Shown: in pieces, positions 58,701-64,000 of the stretch | Position numbering within the stretch: the first letter of the stretch is position 1 | Layout of the letters: the number at the start of each line of letters is the position of its first letter | DNA from: Cymodocea nodosa | Lineage: Eukaryota; Streptophyta; Magnoliopsida; Alismatales; Cymodoceaceae | DNA length: 64,000 nt | Reading direction: 5' to 3' | NCBI GenBank assembly: GCA_036874045.1 | Contig: JAZBRI010000004.1 | Coordinates: forward strand, 2,976,001-3,040,000 | Translations under genes and position numbers: made by a program | The notes under the pieces: model-generated | The model's database searches: none | Told to the model about the DNA's origin: nothing | Seen by the model: only the letters and a program-made list of their open reading frames with translations

Positions 58701-61700
58701 AATCTCCCTGCATCTTGTAATTTGTATTTGTGATAGTTGTGTTTGTTCCTATTATTAAATTGATTAGTAAAAATCTACATTTGTGCATGTGATCTTAGGT
58801 ATCATGTTCCTTCAAAATGTTATAAATAGTGATTGGGATTTTTTCATCCAAATTGAGTGTTTGATCTCAATTAAATCGTGCATTGTTTTAATTTTGCATT
58901 TTTAGATTATATGTTGACGTTTGCTTTGAATTTTAAGAAAGCTTTACTTTAAATGGTAACTTATTAAATCTAAACCTCTATATAAAACATTACCATTCAA
59001 AGTTTGGTTAAAATTTAATATATACTTACTTTCTTGTCAGCACCATGTAAAAATTTCAAGTCATCTCGATTTTTAATTTTAGGAAAGATTATAAAAAACA
59101 ATTTTTTCTTTTCTTTGAAAATAAATACCTCATATTATAGAGTTGTTCCTAAATGTATTTCACTAATCTATTTTTCTAACATCCTTATTTGATTTTTTTC
59201 TTCTAGTATTGTCTTGCATCAAGAGGCAGCATAAGCAGCAAGTAAAAGTTGTGTTGCCTGTCATCCTTAATGTCTTGCATATTGTGCTGTTAGATTCCGA
59301 CAACAAATATGAAGGTTCTTTTTCTGCTCTTGTTGATCTAGCTGTTGCAGTAGCAACGTCCATCCAGATGATATGCGGGAAACTGGTTCGTGTTACTAGT
59401 TATGGCATATGAGATGTTTGGCTATCTTATGACAAGGTAGTTTATCTATAGTGGTTGGGATCAACATCAGTCCTAGCTGCTGATACTTTATTTTGAGACA
59501 GGCCTGATGTTTGGTCCTGACTGCTGTTGACAATCTCTGCCTACGTTAAATCCCTCTTTTGTTTTGCTTGTTTGTTGTGCATCAGGAAGGAAAAGTAAAG
59601 GAGGAACTCAATGCTATGCTTGGTCTTTATGTCTTACAAATCATGGTTTGATATTGAATCTCTCTACTTGTTTTGTAGCTCTATTCCTTTTGCTTGTTGT
59701 TCTTAGTTTCATGATTATGTCCTTTTTTGCAGGATTTTTTGTCAAAGAGCAATGTTGCAAAAAATGTTATTGATTGCAGTACTTTAATGATGCGCTTTTC
59801 ATGCTTCCTTTCTTCATGTGGATTGTCATATATTGGCCTCATTACTGGATCTGATGTTGCTGCAATCATCAACATGTGCAGCAATGGTAACTTTGAGTTT
59901 CAATCATTATATGCCTTCTGATTCATTGATATGGAAACTATTATCATTATTGTTCTCCTATTTAATGTAGAGGATAATGAGGATTTCATGTCTAGTTTTT
60001 CAAGCGTCAACGAGGGAGCTTTTCTTGCAGGTTTTTATTTTTTTCTGATGACTTGTTCCTGTCTGTTTAACTGATTCAGTTCTACTATGATACTATACTC
60101 AATGATGCTTGTTTAACTCAATTTGTAATTCATATTCCTTGAGGGTTTTCATTAAGCATTTTATGTGTTTTCTAATTACATCCCTTGTTGGATGCCATTC
60201 CCAGTAATATGGGGTTATATCTCTAGGGAAATTGCAGCAGCTGCTGGAGAGAATTTGAGCCATGTTGTGAACAATCTCAAGGCTAACCGAATTAGTAGGT
60301 GGCAGGCAATCAACATGATGAAGCATGTTCTCTCCTCAGTTGACTATCCATGGATGATCAAGGACCACACCATTGAGTTATTGCTGAACATTATGAATGA
60401 ATTGACATGTGAATCTAATGATGAACATGGGAATGGTTCATCAGCATTTGTGAGAACGTATTCTTGTTTGCAGGTATTTGTTGCCTTTTAAGTCTACAAA
60501 TGGTTCTAAATAGAAATTTAGAAATCCAGATCGTCAAATATAAGAAATTGTTCAGGCTATTGAGAAGGTTGTGATGTATGCTCCAGCAGCAAGTTTGAGG
60601 AGGAAGGCCTTTGATGCACTGAAAAAGGTACATGTCATCAATTATTCGTGTACAAATGAAAACAATGAAACTGTTTTTCAACCAATGAAGGCCTTTGATC
60701 TATCCTCTTGATTATATTATATTACAGAAAGTATCCAGTAATATCATAAAAGCCAGGCTCCCTCAATCAAACTGTATAAATTCTGTTGTCTTTGTCATTT
60801 CAGTTAAGCATCTAACCAAATTTAGTTAAATTGAATATTTTTTAATTTCCAAGGAAGCATGTAATAATTATTGTAGTATTAAGTTAATGAGTTACATTAT
60901 AAAATTGTGGAAAAGGGTGTTTGAGCAAAGACTAAGACATGTGACTAAAATCATAGAAAATCAATTTGAGTTTATGTTGGATAGGTTAATAATGCAAGTT
61001 ATTCATTTACTTTAATAACTAGTAGAAAATTGTAGAGTTAAGAAAAAAGACCTCCATATGGTTTTCATTGATTTAGAAAAAACATATGATAGAGTGTCTA
61101 GAAATCTATTATGGTGGGTTTTAGAAAGAAAAGAAGTACCTATTAGATATATTGATATGATAAAAGATATGTATGAAAGAGCAGTAATTAGTGTTAAAAC
61201 TGTAGGAAGAGAAACTAAGAAGTTTTCCATAGACATACGTTTACACTAAGATTCTTCTCTATGTTTATATTTGTTTATCTTGGTGAAATAACCAAAGAAA
61301 TTCAAAAAGAATTACCCTAATTTAGGGTTTCTCTTTGATGACATGGTTTTAGTTGATGAAAATCAAGAATTAGTTCTAAATTAGAATTATGTAATGATAT
61401 TTTAGAGTAAAAAAAATTTAGATTGAATAGGTCAAAAACTGAATGTATGTTTAATGTAAATGAGAACAAAGATAAAGGTATATGGTTAAATGGTTATGAG
61501 ATCCATAAAAGTAAAACTTTTAGATACTTAGGATCTATAATAAATAACAATGGTAAAATTATAAAAGATATTATTCGTAAAATTAAAATAGGATGGATGA
61601 AATAGAGAAATGCTTTTGGGGTGATGTATGATAGAAGAATATCCTTAAAATTAAATTGAAAATTTTATAAAACTGTTATTCTTTCAGTTATACTTCATGA

Positions 61701-64000
61701 TTTAGAATACTAAACTGTAAAATATAATCATATGTAAAAAGTTAATTTTGCTGTTTTGTTGAGATTTATATGCTTAGATGGATGAGTAGTGATATTATAA
61801 GGGATAAACTAAAAAATAATTTTATTTGGAATAGATTAAGATTTACATCTATTGAAGATAAGATTAAAAAAATCAAACTTAGGTGGTTTAGTTATATCAT
61901 TAGGAGACCAAGAAATGTGTCAGTTAAGATAGGAGAATTAATTAATGCAAAAGAAATTAAAAGAAATAGAGATAGGCTTAAAATTACTTGGTTAGAAATT
62001 CTAAGAAAAGATTTAAATTTATGTAATTTAATTGAATATTTAACCATAGATAAAAATACATGGAAGCAGACCCCATGAAATTATGGCTTAGATTGTTGTT
62101 ATTCCAAGGAAGTATGTGAAATTTTATAAACTTCTAACCAATGTTTTGTTTTGTTTACTAGGAGCATTAAAGTCACTTGATTTTTGATCATTATTGTAAT
62201 TAAAATGGTTAAACCACATTGGATCATTTGCATTTCCATTACACTGTTGGACTGATGAGCAATATGACATTATCTTCCTCAAGATAATGTCCTTTTTGAT
62301 TCACATCCTATCATATTATATGATTAGATGTACCACTTGACATAGTTGTTTCAACCTATAATTTTTGTTTATTTTCATTTTTTTTTTTATGTTTTCCCAT
62401 TAGCTATGTTCTTATCTTCATTATTGTACTTTCTAGGTGATCTCAGATGTCAAATGTTCTCAACAATTTGACTTACTGAAGGCTCTTATAGCTAATAGTA
62501 TTTCTCCTTCAATGGTACTTTTCTAACTAAAGGAACTTTTTAGTATTTTATATTTTGTATTAGTTGCTGATCAGTCCTTGCAGAGTGCCCTTCTTGTAGA
62601 TGTCGTCAAAGAAAAAGTTCGTTTGGCTCATCAAAGCATGTCAATGAGTAATGAGATTAGGCATCTAGACAAAGAATCTCACTCTGTTCAACGAGAATGG
62701 TGTTTGAATGCATTTGAACTGGTTGAGTTAGTTTTGAAGCCTCCTACAGGTCCACCCTCTCTTCCCGAACAAAGTGAAACTGTAAGTGTTATGCCTGCTT
62801 TGCTTGAATTTATTGCAATATTTTTGATATTTGATTCAAACTAGTCCATATTTATGGAGAATATAGAAGCTCTAGATGATGGGAATTCAATATGATTGTT
62901 TTCACTTAGCATTCATTGATTGTTTCGTTTTTTGTGACATGTAAGTTTTCTGTTGATGTCTAATGTTATTCAGATGCAGAGATTAGGGATTCTGCTCTAA
63001 AATGCACACAGAAAGTGATTACCTCTTTCCTGATATTTCATACCAAATTTAATGTATTTGTCATTCTATACTTGTTGGTCTGGTGGTATTCTGGTGAGTA
63101 GTTTAGAGTACAAGTTATTTATTGTCCTTATTTTAACATTAATTCAAAACCTCGACCTATAGGTGGAACATATCTATCTATTCGCTCATTGGTTTATAAA
63201 TCTAAATAAAAGTAAAATATAGATGCATATTCATTGTATTCCATTTCTGATTATTCATTGCTTTATATCATGCCATCAGGTAAATGCCATTTTATCAGTT
63301 GAAAGGAGACAAATTAAATCAAGTTTTATTATTACATATAACTGTCTGAGGTTTGATCAGTCTTTAGTTTATGATGGAAATCGGCCTAACCAGAACAAGA
63401 AACATGTTAAATGGTGGAAAGCTGGAAATCCAATAAAAGCATAGTTCATGGAAACAGCCCAAAACCTATGTAGTTCGATTTGAAGTCCTTGTAAGTTAAA
63501 ATAATAATATACACTTAAGATCAATTAGTTGATTTTTTTTGACATTTATAACATAAGTTTTACGATGGAAAGGAATGTGCTGAAATGTAAGAAATAGTTA
63601 TAACTGAGAATCAGTGTTCAAAACAGATGAATATCACAGTGATTACCAACCTTACTGAACCTCATATCATGTAGGGTACCTAAATCTATGATTTTATGTC
63701 AGATCACTTTTATATCAAAAAAATTTAACGGTTAACTATTTTTACTAATATTACGAAATTTGTTGATTTTTAATGATTTCATGTTATGTATATCTTGATA
63801 TTTCTATGAATGTCTTTGGTTTAATTGTTGTATATGGAACCTAAGTAGGTACGAGTGTGATATTTGTTGTGTGGGCAACATAGAGAAGCAGACATTAATC
63901 CATACTAAAACATTAAATCCAAATTTTATTTCCAAAAATCCAAGTGAAATAAGTTATCTTATACCAAAAGAAAAACATCCAAAAAATCACTCCGCAATAA
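55726..64000 (+). CDS. ALF4: ALF4 (aberrant lateral root formation 4, glomulin-related), 3' end beyond window
   Basis: Exons seen: 55726-55812, 55892-56044, 56155-56304, 57811-57883, 59207-59385, 59586-59645, 59733-59886, 59971-60030, 60205-60473, 60556-60627, 62437-62514 and 62584-62781. All phases close, giving 511 residues; the remaining roughly 100 residues should lie beyond 64000, so the last intron exceeds 1.2 kb. Diagnostic matches to Arabidopsis ALF4 include SPRDMLPVLCEAL, GLSKVLSCIKRQHKQQVKV, VILNVL, LEGKVKEELNAMLGLYVLQIM and LLVDVVKEKVRLAH. The protein is an all-helical HEAT/ARM-like member of the ALF4/glomulin family (YAP1-binding/glomulin Pfam group). In Arabidopsis ALF4 is needed for lateral root initiation and binds RBX1, inhibiting SCF ligases. 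Start ATG at 55726 is the first in frame. Introns 3 and 10 contain transposon pieces. Confidence 0.92.
56425..56645 (-). mobile_element. Possible LTR-element fossil fragment in ALF4 intron 3
   Basis: The minus strand carries 'aggtaccagagc' (56642-56631), close to the TGGTATCAGAGC primer-binding site of copia-type elements, preceded by an LTR-like 'ttgttcattccacg'. No second LTR or protein domain is seen. Named only as a possible old fragment. Confidence 0.3.
56955..57375. mobile_element. MITE-like element with GC-rich ends and AT-rich middle (copy 2)
   Basis: Lies in ALF4 intron 3. The left end 'gagcctaggcattttttgga' with 'aatgcccaggtatgtctcac', and the right end 'gggcgctcaaggctaccac' with 'ttaggcatc', flank a very AT-rich core. 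The arrangement and the CCTAGGC/GGGCGCT motifs resemble the element at 3138-3566 in the membrane-protein gene. Class inferred only. Confidence 0.4.
57884..59206 (+). other. ALF4 intron 4
   Basis: A 1.3-kb AT-rich intron with no recognised element or ORF. Short near-repeats of 'gtttgaaat'/'gaatttgaat' type occur at 57.98-58.33 kb. Confidence 0.6.
60848..60862 (+). repeat. Left target-site duplication of the ALF4 intronic LINE
   Basis: The 15 bp 'tccaaggaagcatgt' recur as 'tccaaggaagtatgt' at 62103-62117, immediately after the LINE 3' end. One mismatch. Confidence 0.75.
60863..62102 (+). mobile_element. RTE-clade LINE, 5'-truncated, with target-site duplication (copy C)
   Basis: About 1.24 kb in ALF4 intron 10, sense orientation. 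Flanking 'tccaaggaagcatgt' (60848-60862) and 'tccaaggaagtatgt' (62103-62117) look like a 15-bp target duplication with one change. The insert reads in order: 'VFEQRLRHVTKIIENQFEF', 'MVFIDLEKTYDRVSRNLLWW' (RT domain), 'IDMIKDMYERAVISVKT', 'LFDDMVLVDENQ' (FADD region altered to FDDM), 'GYEIHKSKTFRYLGSII', 'MLRWMSSDIIRDKLKNNFIW' and a DPMK-LWLRLLL-like end with a GTT-type tail. At least several stops and frameshifts are present, so it is dead. It begins inside the RT, missing the endonuclease. Confidence 0.88.
62782..64000 (+). other. Start of the next ALF4 intron
   Basis: After the donor at 62782 (ACT|GTAAGTG) no stretch matching the expected next ALF4 exon (a VLxALNLYRF-like segment) is seen up to the window edge. 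A plus-strand frame at 63223-63444 has no family resemblance. Treated as intron. Confidence 0.55.

Noticed and set aside
62960-63010. Possible further ALF4 exon around 'gatgcagagattagggattc'
   Set aside because: The short translation is helical-looking, but it does not match the expected next ALF4 segment and lacks a convincing donor.
1-64000. CRISPR arrays, bacterial operons, tRNA or rRNA genes
   Set aside because: No regularly spaced identical repeats with unique spacers, no tRNA cloverleaf with intact A and B boxes apart from SINE heads, no rRNA-like conserved blocks; the window is plant nuclear DNA.

Overview
The window is nuclear DNA from a flowering plant. Genes are multi-exon with GT-AG introns, separated and invaded by AT-rich repeat-laden DNA, and every host protein I recognise is a plant family: a five-TM 'envelope glycoprotein B-like' membrane protein, an F-box/LRR protein, a RING-H2 ligase, an AP2/ERF factor, a lumenal cyclophilin and ALF4. 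Strongly GC-rich single-exon genes beside AT-rich neighbours, and the transposon mix (PIF/Harbinger, RTE LINEs, Au-type SINEs, copia), hint at a non-grass monocot, but this is a weak inference. No bacterial or organellar features, rRNA, tRNA or CRISPR were seen.

Layout. 2.2-15.2 kb (minus): a nine-exon gene for a 543-residue five-TM membrane protein, whose seventh intron has swollen to 8.8 kb with a LINE relic, a large degenerate repeat region, a 1.3-kb tandem duplication and SINE relics. 15.2-21.4 kb: intergenic, with degenerate short tandem arrays. 21.4-22.8 kb (plus): intact single-exon F-box/LRR gene. 24.384-28.794 kb: a PIF/Harbinger DNA transposon with TAA target duplications, a three-exon transposase that looks intact, and a second Myb/SANT gene with one premature stop. 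28.8-31.2 kb: decayed Ty1/copia fossil. 32.5-40.9 kb (plus): six-exon RING-H2 gene hosting two Au SINEs and a short TRIM-like LTR fossil in its introns. 42.5-42.9 kb (plus): small GC-rich gene of unknown function. 45.9-46.6 kb (plus): ERF transcription factor with two upstream ORFs. 49.7-54.6 kb (minus): two-exon thylakoid-lumen cyclophilin-like gene. 55.7 kb to beyond the window end (plus): ALF4, with a LINE in its tenth intron.

The genes are independent single-promoter plant loci, not an operon or cluster. From memory, the membrane protein, F-box and ERF genes resemble Arabidopsis genes lying close together near the end of chromosome 1 (At1g80540, At1g80570, At1g80580), suggesting a conserved block; this needs a database check. 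Two genes concern ubiquitin ligases directly (F-box, RING), and ALF4 is a known cullin-RING regulator, but I infer no shared pathway.

I found no convincing undescribed system. The items most worth a second look are the apparently transposition-competent Harbinger element with a damaged partner gene and a GC-rich amplified 3' end, the prominin-like topology of the membrane protein, the cyclophilin lacking the usual catalytic arginine, three relics of one RTE LINE family, and the uORF/GA-repeat leader of the ERF gene.
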